DNA from: Mycobacteroides abscessus ATCC 19977
Lineage (GTDB): Bacteria > Actinomycetota > Actinomycetes > Mycobacteriales > Mycobacteriaceae
Assembly: GCF_000069185.1 (NCBI RefSeq)
Contig: NC_010397.1
Span: 372,001 to 436,000 of the forward strand
Direction of reading: 5' to 3'
Length of the DNA stretch: 64,000 bases
The notes under the pieces are model-generated. The model had not been told where the DNA came from. It did not search any database and worked only from the letters and a program-made list of their open reading frames with translations. The translations under genes and the position numbers were made by a program. Of this stretch, positions 1 to 8,423 are shown piece after piece. How positions within the stretch are numbered: the stretch's first letter is position 1; every line of letters starts with the position of its first letter.

Positions 1-42
1 AACGGTCGTCAGGTAACCAGGGCCGGGGAGGTCCGGCTGTGA
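1..42 (+). CDS. 3' end of an upstream gene (partial)
   Basis: Frame 1 is open from the window edge and ends in a TGA whose TG is shared with the GTG start of the next gene (GTGA overlap). Only 13 codons are visible (N-G-R-Q-V-T-R-A-G-E-V-R-L), so no function can be assigned. The overlap is the usual arrangement for translational coupling in this genome and suggests that the WXG-type gene is the second gene of an operon. The reading rests on the overlap alone. Confidence 0.4.
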   Translation, partial: NGRQVTRAGEVRL

Positions 43-1199
43 GACCGACAATTTCGCAGCTGCGCGCGTGGGACGTCGCCAATCTGGACGCGGCCGCCAA
101 AGCCATCGAAGACGCCAGCAAGAACCTGGATCTGTCCATTGACGGAGTGGTCCGGGACCTGGACTCGGCCGAGTCCTTCTGGAAGGGCAAGGCCTTCCAA
201 TCCGCCTACGACCAGGCGTCGAACGAACAGTCCTCGACCAACCGGCTCTCGTTCGCGATCAGCAATGTCGCCGAGGCCGTTCGTGGCGGGCACTCGGCGC
301 TTACTGCGGCGCGCGACAAGGTGATGTTGCTGGTGGATGAGGCAACCTCCAAGGGGCTGCACGTTGCCGACGACGGCACCGTCACCGCGCCCGAGGGCAA
401 CAGGGAGCTGCAGGCGGAGGCCCGGCGGTTGACCGACGCAATCCGGCAGGCGCTGAAATCACTGGAAGAAGCCGATCGCACCTCGTCGAACGATCTGCGT
501 AAGGCCTCGGCGAGTGTCGATGCGGAGCACAACTCAGCCAGCACCCAGCCCGCGGCATTCATGCCTGCCAGCAGCGGAGGCGCGGCAAGCGGTTCCATGA
601 AGGCCGGTAGCGGTGGATTCAGCGGCGGAGGTTTCGGCGGTGGCAGTGGGGGCGGCCACGGTGGCGGTTTCGGTGGTGGCCATGGTGGAGGTGGAGGTGG
701 AGGTCACAGCGTGCCCGATGGCAGCTACTCCAATACCGGTGCCCCGTCGCTGCGCCCGTCGGGCCCATCGGTGTTCATGAATCTCGACGCCGGTCAGATG
801 GAAGTGGCTCGCAAGATCATCGAGGAAGGCCTGCGCCGCGGGCTCTCGCCCGAGGCTATTCAAATCGCCCTGGCCACCGCACTGACAGAATCGGGTCTGC
901 GCAGTCTCGCGAACTCCTCGGTACCCGACTCGATGATGTTCCCCAATGACGGTGTGGGACATGACCATGACTCCGTCGGGCCCTTCCAGCAGCGCCAAAG
1001 TTGGGGTGCGACAGCAGATTTGATGGATCCGACGAAGTCGGCCGGTAAGTTCTACGACCAGCTGGTCAAGGTGTCGGGCTGGCAGGACATGAGCGTTGCC
1101 CAAGCCGCGCAGTCAGTTCAGCGTTCCGCCTTCCCCGACGCCTATGCCAAGTACGAGGCACAGGCGGCCCAGATCTTCCATCAGGTCACCGGCCGATAG
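39..1199 (+). CDS. WXG100-like protein with a glycine-rich linker and a C-terminal lysozyme-like domain
   Basis: The protein has 386 aa. The helical N-terminus (about 1-165) carries W-K-G at 48-50 between two predicted helices, the hallmark of WXG100/ESX proteins. A Gly/His/Ser-rich linker (about 181-222) follows. The C-terminal domain (about 255-386) has a lysozyme-like pattern: ALTESGL with a candidate catalytic Glu at 284, then GPFQQR and a W...AAQSVQRSAFPDAYAKYE tail, as seen after M23 peptidases and in actinobacterial and phage cell-wall enzymes. GGGGAGG lies 7 bases before the GTG start. There is no Sec signal peptide and I see no clear YxxxD/E motif. Inference: a type VII-exported peptidoglycan hydrolase. 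The fold call is family knowledge; the export is a guess. Confidence 0.75.
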   Translation: MRPTISQLRAWDVANLDAAAKAIEDASKNLDLSIDGVVRDLDSAESFWKGKAFQSAYDQASNEQSSTNRLSFAISNVAEAVRGGHSALTAARDKVMLLVDEATSKGLHVADDGTVTAPEGNRELQAEARRLTDAIRQALKSLEEADRTSSNDLRKASASVDAEHNSASTQPAAFMPASSGGAASGSMKAGSGGFSGGGFGGGSGGGHGGGFGGGHGGGGGGGHSVPDGSYSNTGAPSLRPSGPSVFMNLDAGQMEVARKIIEEGLRRGLSPEAIQIALATALTESGLRSLANSSVPDSMMFPNDGVGHDHDSVGPFQQRQSWGATADLMDPTKSAGKFYDQLVKVSGWQDMSVAQAAQSVQRSAFPDAYAKYEAQAAQIFHQVTGR

Positions 1200-1231
1200 C
1201 CACCTGTCGACTCTCCTGACTGTGGTGCAAT

Positions 1232-1245
1232 GTGGGCATGCCCAC
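1232..1245. promoter_or_regulatory. 14-bp perfect palindrome over the TetR start codon
   Basis: GTGGGCATGCCCAC equals its own reverse complement and contains the ATG used as start of the TetR-family gene. A regulator dimer bound here would block its own expression, so an autoregulatory operator is plausible. It could also be chance, because the palindrome is GC-rich. Confidence 0.35.
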
Positions 1246-1849
1246 GCCGCGACGCACCCAGGAGGAGCGTTCGGCAGCGATGCGGGCGCGGTTGCTTGAG
1301 GCGACCATCGACTGCTTGGTCGAGTTCGGCTACTCCGGCACCACCACGTCGCGCATCGCGAGTCGCGCCGGGGCGACGCGCGGGGCCCTGATTCACCACT
1401 TCCAGTCCAAGTCGGAGCTGATGGCTGAATCGGTGCGCCACCTCGCGTTCAAGCGCACCCAGGCGGTGCTCGAAGAGCTGATGGCCATGGATCAATCGGC
1501 GGATCCGATCGAGCGGTATCTCGACGTGCTGTGGCGGATTCACCAGGGACCGTTGTTCATCGCGGTGGTGGAACTGCTTATCGCGGCACGGACCGAGCCG
1601 GATCTACGTGTGCATCTGGACCAGTTCGAAAAGATAGTGCTGCACAACCTGTCGGCGCTCAACGTGCTCGGCGACGATGACGTGGGCTCGCCGAAAGAGC
1701 GGCGTGACCTCGGCCTGCTCGCCATGGACATCATTCGTGGCCTGCTTGTCAGCAGCCTGACCGCATCCCAGGAAACCCGCGACCGCCGCTGGTCGCGCGC
1801 TAAGCACATGCTGGAGCTGCGACTTCGCGCACCCTCGCCCGAAGCATAG
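1238..1849 (+). CDS. TetR/AcrR-family transcriptional regulator
   Basis: The protein has 203 aa from the ATG; a GTG two codons upstream is also in frame. Residues about 15-60 form the TetR helix-turn-helix (LLEATIDCLVEFGYSGTTT, then SRIASRAGATRGALIHHF), followed by a helical ligand-binding domain. It lies directly upstream of, and points toward, a thiolase-hydratase-SDR operon, with a 195-base gap that holds a perfect inverted repeat. That context suggests a local repressor of a fatty-acyl or sterol-type beta-oxidation operon, released by an acyl-CoA or related ligand. The ligand cannot be read from sequence. Confidence 0.9.
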   Translation: MPTPRRTQEERSAAMRARLLEATIDCLVEFGYSGTTTSRIASRAGATRGALIHHFQSKSELMAESVRHLAFKRTQAVLEELMAMDQSADPIERYLDVLWRIHQGPLFIAVVELLIAARTEPDLRVHLDQFEKIVLHNLSALNVLGDDDVGSPKERRDLGLLAMDIIRGLLVSSLTASQETRDRRWSRAKHMLELRLRAPSPEA

Positions 1850-1986
1850 AAACAAACCGCACTGCAGGTAAATGTGGCCGCCGTTCCGGTCGTGTTTGAC
1901 GGGCATTCATCAAGGACATCGTCCGGCGCGCGCACCCTTCGAGGCACGGACAATACATTTGTACTGGACCCTTACATTCAGGATAG

Positions 1987-2001
1987 AACGTATGTTACGT
2001 T
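1987..2001. promoter_or_regulatory. Candidate TetR operator upstream of the thiolase operon
   Basis: AACGTA-TGT-TACGTT is a perfect 6-bp inverted repeat with a 3-base spacer, 43 bases before the thiolase ATG. About 30 bases further upstream, TACA-TT-TGTA is a second, shorter inverted repeat. Position and symmetry fit a binding site for the TetR regulator encoded next door. Binding is inferred. Confidence 0.5.
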
Positions 2002-2044
2002 GGCGAAGCCCCCATCGAAGTGTGTGCAAAAGGAGCTTGTAACC

Positions 2045-3274
2045 ATGCCCCCAAAGGGATCGTCAAAGGTTTTGGAAAAGGTCTACGTCATCGGCGTCGG
2101 GATGACGAAATTCGAGAAACCCGGACGACGTGAGGGCTGGGACTACCCGGCCATGGCCAAGGAGTCGGGCACCAATGCACTGACCGACGCCGGCATCGAT
2201 TACGGCAAGGTGGAAGCCGCCTATGTCGGGTACTGCGCGGGGGAGTCCACCTCCGGCCAGCGGGCGGTGTATGAGCTCGGCATGACCGGTATCCCGGTCA
2301 CCAACGTCAACAACAACTGTTCGACGGGTTCGACCGCGCTGTACAACGCCGCGCAGGCGATTCGTGGCGGGCTCGCCGACGTCACCCTGGCGCTTGGTTT
2401 CGAGAAGATGCAGCCCGGCTCGTTGGGTGCCACCTTCACCGACCGCGAGCAGCCGATGCAGCGACACATCGAGGCGCTCGCCGGGGTGTTCGATTTCGCT
2501 TTCCCGCCCGCGCCCTGGATGTTCGGCGCGGCCGGGCGTGAGCACATGCAGAAGTACGGCACCACCGCCGAGCACTTCGCCAAGATCGGCTACAAGAACC
2601 ACAAGCATTCGGTGAACAACCCCTATGCCCAGTTCCAGGAGGAGTACACGCTCCAGGACATCTTGGATGCCAAGGAGATCTACGCCCCGTTGACCAAGCT
2701 GCAGTGCTCGCCCACCTCCGACGGTTCGGGTGCCGCCATCTTGGCCTCGGAGCGATTCGTCGAGCAGAACGGGCTCGGTGACCGTGCGGTGGAAATCGTC
2801 GGTCAGGCCATGACCACCGATATCCCGGGAACCCTGGAGTCCAAGTCGGCGATCACCCTGGTCGGATTCGATATGGCCAAGCTTGCGGCGCAGAAAGTGT
2901 ATGAGCAGGCTCAGATTTCGGCCGATGACGTCGATGTCATCGAGCTGCACGACTGCTTCTCGGCCAACGAGCTGATCACCTACGAGGCGCTTGGGCTGTG
3001 TGCCGAGGGCGAAGGCGGCAAGCTGGTCGACAACGGCGACACCACCTACGGCGGCCGTTGGGTTGTCAACCCCTCGGGTGGCTTGATCTCCAAGGGACAC
3101 CCATTGGGTGCGACGGGGCTGGCGCAGTGCGCCGAACTCACCTGGCAGCTGCGCGGCGATGCCGACAAGCGTCAGGTGGCCAGTGCGTCCCAGAAGACTG
3201 GCGTGGCGCTGCAGCACAACCTCGGCCTCGGCGGTGCCTGCGTGGTTACCGCCTACAAGCCGGCTAATCGCTGA
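2045..3274 (+). CDS. SCP2-type thiolase / lipid-transfer acetyl-CoA acyltransferase
   Basis: The protein has 409 aa. The ATG at 2045 was chosen over an upstream in-frame start because AAAAGGAG lies 9 bases before it. The fold is thiolase: nucleophilic Cys92 in [12 protein letters not shown] at 302-305, and [14 protein letters not shown] with His352. This HDCF/GHP pattern belongs to SCP2-like thiolases (mycobacterial Ltp or FadA5-like proteins), which cleave 3-ketoacyl-CoA, often on branched or steroid side chains, or perform retro-aldol reactions. It is the first gene of an operon with a double hot-dog hydratase and an SDR. Branched or sterol-like substrate preference is inferred. Confidence 0.88.
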   Translation: MPPKGSSKVLEKVYVIGVGMTKFEKPGRREGWDYPAMAKESGTNALTDAGIDYGKVEAAYVGYCAGESTSGQRAVYELGMTGIPVTNVNNNCSTGSTALYNAAQAIRGGLADVTLALGFEKMQPGSLGATFTDREQPMQRHIEALAGVFDFAFPPAPWMFGAAGREHMQKYGTTAEHFAKIGYKNHKHSVNNPYAQFQEEYTLQDILDAKEIYAPLTKLQCSPTSDGSGAAILASERFVEQNGLGDRAVEIVGQAMTTDIPGTLESKSAITLVGFDMAKLAAQKVYEQAQISADDVDVIELHDCFSANELITYEALGLCAEGEGGKLVDNGDTTYGGRWVVNPSGGLISKGHPLGATGLAQCAELTWQLRGDADKRQVASASQKTGVALQHNLGLGGACVVTAYKPANR

Positions 3275-3290
3275 AAGAGGCTGGCAGATA

Positions 3291-4142
3291 ATGGCTGATA
3301 CCCAGTACCCCTTCAACAACGACGGCCTGGATCAGTGGGGCGCCGAGGAGACCATCGAGGTCGACAAGGACCGCCTGATCGCCTACGCCGAAGCCACCAA
3401 CGACCCGATCGAAGAACACCGCAAGGGACAAGTGGCAGCTCCGGTCTTCGCGATCGTGCCCATCTTCCAGTCCCTCGTCGGTACCACCATGAGTGTCGTT
3501 CCCTACCAGCTGATTCCGCGTGTGGTGCACGGCGAGCAGTTCTTCAAGTTCCACCGGCCCATCAAGCCGGGCGACACCCTGGTGGCCAAGTCGAAGATGA
3601 CCGGCTACGAGGGCATGGAGAACGGGACTCGCGGCACGGTGTATGCCGAAACGCGGGATGCTGCTGGCGATCTGGTCAACGAGCAGTACGTCACGTTCTT
3701 CTTCCGCAAGTACGACGTGGGTGAGACGCGCGGCGAACTGGGCCCGACTTTCGTGCTGGACGAGGCGGTCAAGGTCAACTCGCCCACCGCGTCGTTGACT
3801 CAGCACGTCGATGACGACCAGACTTTCCGGTACGGGCCGGCAGCCGGCGATCCGATGCCGATTCACCTCGACAACGACGCCGCGGTGGCGGCCGGATTGC
3901 CGGGCATCATCGCGCATGGGTTGTGCACCATGGCATTTACCTCATGGGCTGCGCTGACGGAGCTGGCCGACTCGCGTACCGAACGCCTCAAAGAGCTCGC
4001 GGTGCGCTTTGCCAAGCCGGTGCTGCCGGGGCAGGACATCACCACCAATTTCTGGACCAACGGTGCGGCAGGCACCTTCTCGTACGAGACCAACGTCGGC
4101 GAGGACCTCGTCATCAAAAACGGCCACGCCGTTATCGCCTGA
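3291..4142 (+). CDS. MaoC-like double hot-dog enoyl-CoA hydratase
   Basis: The protein has 283 aa. There are two hot-dog repeats: the N-terminal half has YAEATNDPIEEH, and the C-terminal half carries the hydratase-2 signature YGPAAGDPMPIHLDNDAA followed by GLPGIIAHGL. The Asp and His of GDPMPIH are the expected catalytic pair. The family hydrates trans-2-enoyl-CoA to (R)-3-hydroxyacyl-CoA. The gene starts 16 bases after the thiolase stop, behind a weak GAAAGAGG site. With the SDR next door it would provide the two activities that peroxisomal multifunctional enzyme 2 carries on one chain. The hydratase call is firm, the chain specificity unknown. Confidence 0.88.
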   Translation: MADTQYPFNNDGLDQWGAEETIEVDKDRLIAYAEATNDPIEEHRKGQVAAPVFAIVPIFQSLVGTTMSVVPYQLIPRVVHGEQFFKFHRPIKPGDTLVAKSKMTGYEGMENGTRGTVYAETRDAAGDLVNEQYVTFFFRKYDVGETRGELGPTFVLDEAVKVNSPTASLTQHVDDDQTFRYGPAAGDPMPIHLDNDAAVAAGLPGIIAHGLCTMAFTSWAALTELADSRTERLKELAVRFAKPVLPGQDITTNFWTNGAAGTFSYETNVGEDLVIKNGHAVIA

Positions 4143-4185
4143 GACATCGCAGCTGAGACATCGCATAAGGAGAGGGAAATACATC

Positions 4186-5064
4186 ATGGGACAACTTGAC
4201 GGGCGGGTGGCGGTCATCACCGGTGCCGGGCGCGGCATCGGTCGTGAGCACGCCCTGCTCTTCGCCAAGGAAGGTGCTTCGGTGGTCGTCAACGACCTCG
4301 GTGGCGCCAATGACGGCTCCGGCTCGGATGCCGGGCCCGCACAGGAAGTGGTGGACGAGATCACCGCGGCGGGAGGCAAAGCCGTTGCGAATACCGACAA
4401 CATCTCCACGTGGGCCGGCGCCTCGAACCTGGTGAACCAGGCCGTCGAGACCTTCGGGCAGCTGGATGCCGTGGTGAACAACGCGGGCATCCTCCGTGAC
4501 GGTTTCATCGCCGGCCTTGAGGAAGAACAGTGGGACGCGGTTATCCAGGTCCACCTCAAGGGGCATTTCGCGGTGCTACGCCACGCCGCCGAATACTGGA
4601 AGGGGCAGGCCAAGGCCGGCGCCGATATCAAGGCCACCGTGGTGAACACGGCATCGGACTCCGGTGTGACGCTGCCGAACCCGGGCCAGGGCAACTATGG
4701 TGCCGCCAAGGCGGGCATCGCGGCCCTGTCCTGTGTCGCGGCCGCCGAACTGGAGCGCTACGGCGTCAAGGTGAATGCCATTGCGCCGGTTGCCCGCACC
4801 CGCCTCACGCTGGCGACCCCCGGTATGGGTGCCATCTTCGCGGCTCCGGTGGAGGAGGGGGCGTTCGATATGTTCAGCCCCGCGAACATATCCCCGCTGG
4901 TGGCATACCTGAGTACCGAGAAGAACCCGTGGACCGGGCAGGTCTTCAAGGTCACGGGCGGTTCGATCCAGCGGCTCAAGGGCTGGTCGGTCACCGACAC
5001 CGCCGAGACCGACGGGCCGTGGAGCATCGACCTGGTGCGCGACAGCATCGAGCCCTGGAAGTAG
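4186..5064 (+). CDS. SDR-family (R)-3-hydroxyacyl-CoA dehydrogenase, 17-beta-HSD4-like
   Basis: The protein has 292 aa. It shows a classical SDR arrangement: TGAGRGIG for the cofactor, an NDLGG acidic/turn motif after beta-2, NNAG near residue 96, and a catalytic YGAAK. NDLGG and the long insertion after it are typical of the dehydrogenase part of HSD17B4/MFE-2. AAGGAGAGGG lies 9 bases before the ATG. The 43 bases upstream include an 11-base tandem duplication (GAGACATCGCA, twice). It is the last gene of the operon and is followed at once by a perfect terminator palindrome. Expected role: oxidation of 3-hydroxyacyl-CoA before thiolysis. Confidence 0.88.
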   Translation: MGQLDGRVAVITGAGRGIGREHALLFAKEGASVVVNDLGGANDGSGSDAGPAQEVVDEITAAGGKAVANTDNISTWAGASNLVNQAVETFGQLDAVVNNAGILRDGFIAGLEEEQWDAVIQVHLKGHFAVLRHAAEYWKGQAKAGADIKATVVNTASDSGVTLPNPGQGNYGAAKAGIAALSCVAAAELERYGVKVNAIAPVARTRLTLATPGMGAIFAAPVEEGAFDMFSPANISPLVAYLSTEKNPWTGQVFKVTGGSIQRLKGWSVTDTAETDGPWSIDLVRDSIEPWK

Positions 5065-5075
5065 CCAGTCGGTAG

Positions 5076-5107
5076 CGAATAGCCCTCCGCGCGCGGAGGG
5101 CTATTCG
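5076..5107 (+). terminator. Perfect 32-base stem-loop ending the thiolase operon
   Basis: CGAATAGCCCTCCGCG is followed directly by its reverse complement, 11 bases after the SDR stop. The stem is 16 bp, with a loop only where pairing must open at the centre. No long T tract follows (TTT only), as is usual in mycobacteria. Confidence 0.8.
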
Positions 5108-5140
5108 GCGTTTCGGGGCGTGCCCAGCGCAGCTCGCACC

Positions 5141-5146
5141 TAGATT
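5141..5146 (+). promoter_or_regulatory. -10 element of glpF, probably leaderless
   Basis: TAGATT ends 7 bases before the glpF ATG, so transcription would start at or next to the start codon. There is no ribosome-binding site in front of the ATG, which agrees with a leaderless mRNA, common in mycobacteria. No good -35 hexamer is seen. Confidence 0.4.
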
Positions 5147-5153
5147 CGGTGAT

Positions 5154-5966
5154 ATGCGGAACATGGGTCAACTCGCCGCGGAGTTCGTCGGCACCCTGAT
5201 CTTGATCCTGTTCGGGGTGGGCGTCGTCGCGCAGGTGGTCACGGCGGGCGACGAGGATTACGGCAACCACAACTCCATCGCCTGGGCCTGGGGCATGGGA
5301 GTCACCTTCGGCATCTTCGCGGCCGGGCGGATATCCGGCGCGCATCTCAACCCGGCGGTCACGGTGGCCCTGGCCGTCTTTCGCGGATTCCCATGGAAAC
5401 AGGTAATTCCATTCATCCTCGCTCAGGTCGGCGGCGCATTTGTCGCGGCGCTGCTGGTCCGGTGGAACTATGGAAGTGTGCTGGCGGCGATCGATCCCGG
5501 GCACACCATCGCGACGCAGGGCGTGTTCTCGACATTGCCGGGTAACGGCGCGCTCGACGTCAGCCTGTGGGGCGGCCTGCGTGACCAGATCATGGGCACC
5601 GCCATTCTGCTGTTTCTGATCTTCGCCATCACGGACCGGCGGAATATTCGCATGCCCGAGATATTCGCCGCGCTTTCGATCGGTGCTGTGGTCGTCGGAT
5701 TGGGTATGGCATGGGGGTCCATCGCCGGGTACGCGATCAACCCGGCCCGTGACTTCGGTCCACGGCTCGCGTCCTATCTCACCGGTTTCGATACGGCCTT
5801 TCTGGACCAGCACGGTGCCCAGTACTGGTGGGTGCCGATCGTCGGGCCGTTCATCGGTGGTCTGGTGGGCGCCGCGCTATACCGGTACCTGGTCGAACCA
5901 TTCCTACCCGCAGATGATCCTGTAACCCAATCACCTTCGCATACCGAGGAGTTCGCCAATGGCTGA
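5154..5966 (+). CDS. glpF: Glycerol uptake facilitator (aquaglyceroporin)
   Basis: The protein has 270 aa; an ATG three codons in is an alternative start. Six membrane helices carry two half-helix motifs, HLNPAVT in the first half and [10 protein letters not shown] in the second. Asp after the second NPAR is the signature of glycerol-conducting members rather than water-only aquaporins. It moves glycerol across the inner membrane by facilitated diffusion. The 3' end overlaps the glpK start by 8 bases, so the two are co-translated, and uptake is pulled by phosphorylation. The C-terminal 20 residues are polar and probably cytoplasmic. Confidence 0.93.
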   Translation: MRNMGQLAAEFVGTLILILFGVGVVAQVVTAGDEDYGNHNSIAWAWGMGVTFGIFAAGRISGAHLNPAVTVALAVFRGFPWKQVIPFILAQVGGAFVAALLVRWNYGSVLAAIDPGHTIATQGVFSTLPGNGALDVSLWGGLRDQIMGTAILLFLIFAITDRRNIRMPEIFAALSIGAVVVGLGMAWGSIAGYAINPARDFGPRLASYLTGFDTAFLDQHGAQYWWVPIVGPFIGGLVGAALYRYLVEPFLPADDPVTQSPSHTEEFANG

Positions 5967-7473
5967 TTTCGTGGCATCGATCGACCAAGGCACTACCAGC
6001 ACACGCGCCATGATCTTCAACCACAGGGGCGAGGAAGTGGGCCGCCATCAGCTGGAGCATCAGCAACTGCTGCCACGGGCGGGCTGGGTGGAACACAACC
6101 CGGTGGAGATCTGGGAGCGCACCTGGTCGGTGTTGGCCACGTCTCTCAATGTGACCGGGCTATCGGCCGGTGATCTCGCTGCCGTCGGGGTGACCAATCA
6201 GCGTGAGACCACCTTGGTGTGGAACCGCCACACTGGTAGGCCGTACTGCAATGCCATCGTGTGGCAGGACACCCGCACCGACAAGATCGCCGCGGCACTG
6301 GACCGCGACGGGCGTGGTGACATCATTCGGCGGAAGGCCGGACTACCTCCCGCCACTTACTTTTCGGGCGGGAAGCTGCAATGGATTCTGGAGAACGTCG
6401 AGGGGGTGCGGCGGGATGCGGAGAATGGTGACGCGCTCTTCGGGACGCCCGACAGCTGGGTGATCTGGAATCTCACCGGCGGTGTCCGCAGCGGGGTACA
6501 TGTCACCGATGTGACAAATGCCAGTCGCACCATGTTGATGAACCTGGAGACCCTGGACTGGGATGACGAGCTGTTGTCGTTCTTTTCCATTCCGCGCCAG
6601 ATGCTTCCGCCGATCAAGGCGTCGTCGCCGGTGGAGCCGTTCGGCTTCACGACGCAGCTGGGTCCGCTGGGCGGAGAGGTTCCCATCGCCGGCGATCTGG
6701 GTGATCAGCAGGCCGCGATGGTGGGGCAGGTGTGCCTGAACCCCGGCGAGGCCAAGAACACCTACGGCACCGGAAACTTCTTGCTACTCAACACCGGTGA
6801 GGAACTGGTCCATTCGAGCAATGGGCTGTTGACCACCGTCTGTTATCAATTCGGCGACAACAAGCCGGTGTATGCGCTGGAGGGATCGATCGCGGTGACG
6901 GGCTCCGCGGTGCAGTGGCTGCGCGACCAGCTGGGCATCATCAGCGGTGCCTCGCAAAGCGAGGACCTGGCGCGCCAGGTCGAGGACAACGGCGGCGTCT
7001 ATTTCGTGCCGGCCTTTTCCGGGCTGTTCGCGCCGTACTGGCGATCGGATGCACGCGGCGCCATCGTGGGTCTGTCCCGGTTCAACACCAACGCGCACCT
7101 GGCGCGCGCGACACTCGAAGCCATCTGTTACCAGAGCCGGGAAGTGGTCGAGGCCATGGAGGCGGACTCGGGTGTGCGGATGGAGGTGCTCAAGGTCGAT
7201 GGCGGTATCACCGCCAACAAGCTCTGCATGCAGATCCAAGCCGACACCCTGGGTGTGGACGTCGTCAAACCCGTTGTCGCCGAGACTACTGCGCTGGGCG
7301 CGGCGTACGCGGCGGGCTTGGCCGTGGGTTTCTGGAAGGACGCCGACGACCTGCGGCGCAACTGGCAGGAAGACGAACGCTGGAGCTCGTCGATCACGGA
7401 CGAGAAGCGCGCCGAGGGTTTCGCGGGCTGGAAGAAAGCCGTGCAGCGCACGCTGGACGGGGTGGACGTCTAA
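5959..7473 (+). CDS. glpK: Glycerol kinase
   Basis: The protein has 504 aa, full length for the FGGY family. The ATPase-fold start [14 protein letters not shown] (about residues 7-20), [13 protein letters not shown] in the centre and [15 protein letters not shown] near the C-terminus are glycerol kinase signatures. It phosphorylates glycerol at sn-3 using ATP, feeding glycolysis and lipid synthesis. The ribosome site GAGGAG lies inside the end of glpF. M. tuberculosis has glpK (Rv3696c) next to the same RDD/SpoIIM/MoxR block, which supports the ortholog call. Confidence 0.96.
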   Translation: MADFVASIDQGTTSTRAMIFNHRGEEVGRHQLEHQQLLPRAGWVEHNPVEIWERTWSVLATSLNVTGLSAGDLAAVGVTNQRETTLVWNRHTGRPYCNAIVWQDTRTDKIAAALDRDGRGDIIRRKAGLPPATYFSGGKLQWILENVEGVRRDAENGDALFGTPDSWVIWNLTGGVRSGVHVTDVTNASRTMLMNLETLDWDDELLSFFSIPRQMLPPIKASSPVEPFGFTTQLGPLGGEVPIAGDLGDQQAAMVGQVCLNPGEAKNTYGTGNFLLLNTGEELVHSSNGLLTTVCYQFGDNKPVYALEGSIAVTGSAVQWLRDQLGIISGASQSEDLARQVEDNGGVYFVPAFSGLFAPYWRSDARGAIVGLSRFNTNAHLARATLEAICYQSREVVEAMEADSGVRMEVLKVDGGITANKLCMQIQADTLGVDVVKPVVAETTALGAAYAAGLAVGFWKDADDLRRNWQEDERWSSSITDEKRAEGFAGWKKAVQRTLDGVDV

Positions 7474-7483
7474 AGCAGTGTGC

Positions 7484-7538
7484 CGAGTGTCGGCTTTTCG
7501 GACAGTTCTCGAACTGTCGCCCGAAAAGCCGACACTCG
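7484..7538. terminator. Bidirectional stem-loop between glpK and padR; member of a repeat family
   Basis: An 18-bp perfect stem (CGAGTGTCGGCTTTTCGG and its complement) encloses a second small palindrome (ACAGTTC-TC-GAACTGT). It sits between two converging genes, so it can end both transcripts. A closely related element lies between whiB4 and the ArsA-like gene (39932-39992). Confidence 0.75.
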
Positions 7539-7549
7539 ACGGCGTTGAG

Positions 7550-8275
7550 CTAGTCGGTTTCACCCAAGATGCCGTAGATCTGCTTGCGTGCAGAATTTAC
7601 GATCTCGATGATCCGCTGCTGTTGTTCGGGCGAGGCGGCGTGCGCCGACTGCGCGACGGCGCCCATCAGCTGGCCGAGGGCTGAACGAAGATCGAGCACC
7701 GACGGGTCGGCGTCTTCGTTGATCTTCTCCCAGGGCGGGGTGTCCAGCTTCTCCGCTGCAGCCGTGCCTTCTTCGGTCAGCTCGAACTGCTTGCGGCTAC
7801 TGCCGCCTTCGGTCTCGGTGATGAGTCCCTCGTCGACGAGCAGTTGCAGGGTCGGGTACACCGAACCGGGGCTCGGCCGCCAGATGTTGTTACTGCGCTC
7901 GGCGATCTCACGAATCATCTCGTAGCCGTGCATGGGGCGCTCGGCGAGCAGTGCCAAGATCGCGGCCCGGACATCGCCACGCTGGCCACGCCCCCGCCCG
8001 CGTCCGCGAGGTTGTTCACCGAAACCGAAGCCGAATCCCGGGCCGAAGCCACGCCCGAATCCCGGCCCGAAGCCACGGTCCATGAAGGCGCCGGGGCCGC
8101 GACGGCCCGCCCACGCCTGCTCGTGAAACTCGCCGCGAGGATCGCATTCGTGCCGGCGGCTGCCGTGGCGACGGCCCCGCAGGCCCGGTCCGCGACCGGT
8201 GGGGTCAAAACCGAATCCAAAACCAAATGGTGTGTCGGGCCGAAACTGTTCGGCCCTTTCTTCATGGGAAGTCAT
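7550..8275 (-). CDS. PadR-family transcriptional regulator with a Gly/Phe/Arg-rich N-terminal arm
   Basis: The protein has 241 aa. Residues about 98-175 form the PadR winged helix (LLAERPMHGYEMIREIAERS, WRPSPGSVYPTLQLLVDEGLI, GRKQF-like wing), followed by a C-terminal dimerisation helix. The first 95 residues are unusual: low-complexity repeats of GFGFGF, FGPGFGRG and RGRGRG. AAGGAG lies 7 bases before the ATG. It is divergent from a ParB-like gene, and the shared gap carries a CGATATATCG palindrome that may be its own operator. PadR proteins usually repress detoxification or efflux genes. The target here is not evident. Confidence 0.88.
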   Translation of the reverse strand: MTSHEERAEQFRPDTPFGFGFGFDPTGRGPGLRGRRHGSRRHECDPRGEFHEQAWAGRRGPGAFMDRGFGPGFGRGFGPGFGFGFGEQPRGRGRGRGQRGDVRAAILALLAERPMHGYEMIREIAERSNNIWRPSPGSVYPTLQLLVDEGLITETEGGSSRKQFELTEEGTAAAEKLDTPPWEKINEDADPSVLDLRSALGQLMGAVAQSAHAASPEQQQRIIEIVNSARKQIYGILGETD

Positions 8276-8315
8276 GTGTCTCTCCTTGAGTACTGGGGAG
8301 GGCTAGTTCGCCTCT

Positions 8316-8335
8316 CGATAGATAACGATATATCG
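8316..8335. promoter_or_regulatory. Candidate PadR autoregulatory operator
   Basis: CGATAGATAACGATATATCG contains the perfect 10-bp palindrome CGATATATCG (8326-8335) and a further CGATA half-site one helical turn away. It lies 41-60 bases upstream of the padR start in an AT-rich patch that stands out from the surroundings and probably overlaps the promoter. PadR regulators commonly bind AT-rich inverted repeats in their own promoters. Confidence 0.45.
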
Positions 8336-8423
8336 GAATCGATCGTGATGCAACGAAAACTTTCGACACTGATTCACGGACATTTGGGGCCCCCTCCCAG
8401 CTAGCCGCCGTAGGGTGACCGCC

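Noticed and set aside
600..720. Short tandem GGCGGT-like repeats as a DNA repeat array or CRISPR
   Set aside because: They are the codons of the glycine-rich linker, without spacers or regular unit length.
534..1103. Long minus-strand frame under the WXG-lysozyme gene
   Set aside because: Its protein is a Thr/Ala-repeat mirror of the glycine-rich linker; the plus frame has the ribosome site, the W-x-G motif and normal codon use.
2063..3319. 418-codon minus-strand frame opposite the thiolase
   Set aside because: High GC makes long antisense frames common. The plus strand encodes a complete thiolase with all motifs.
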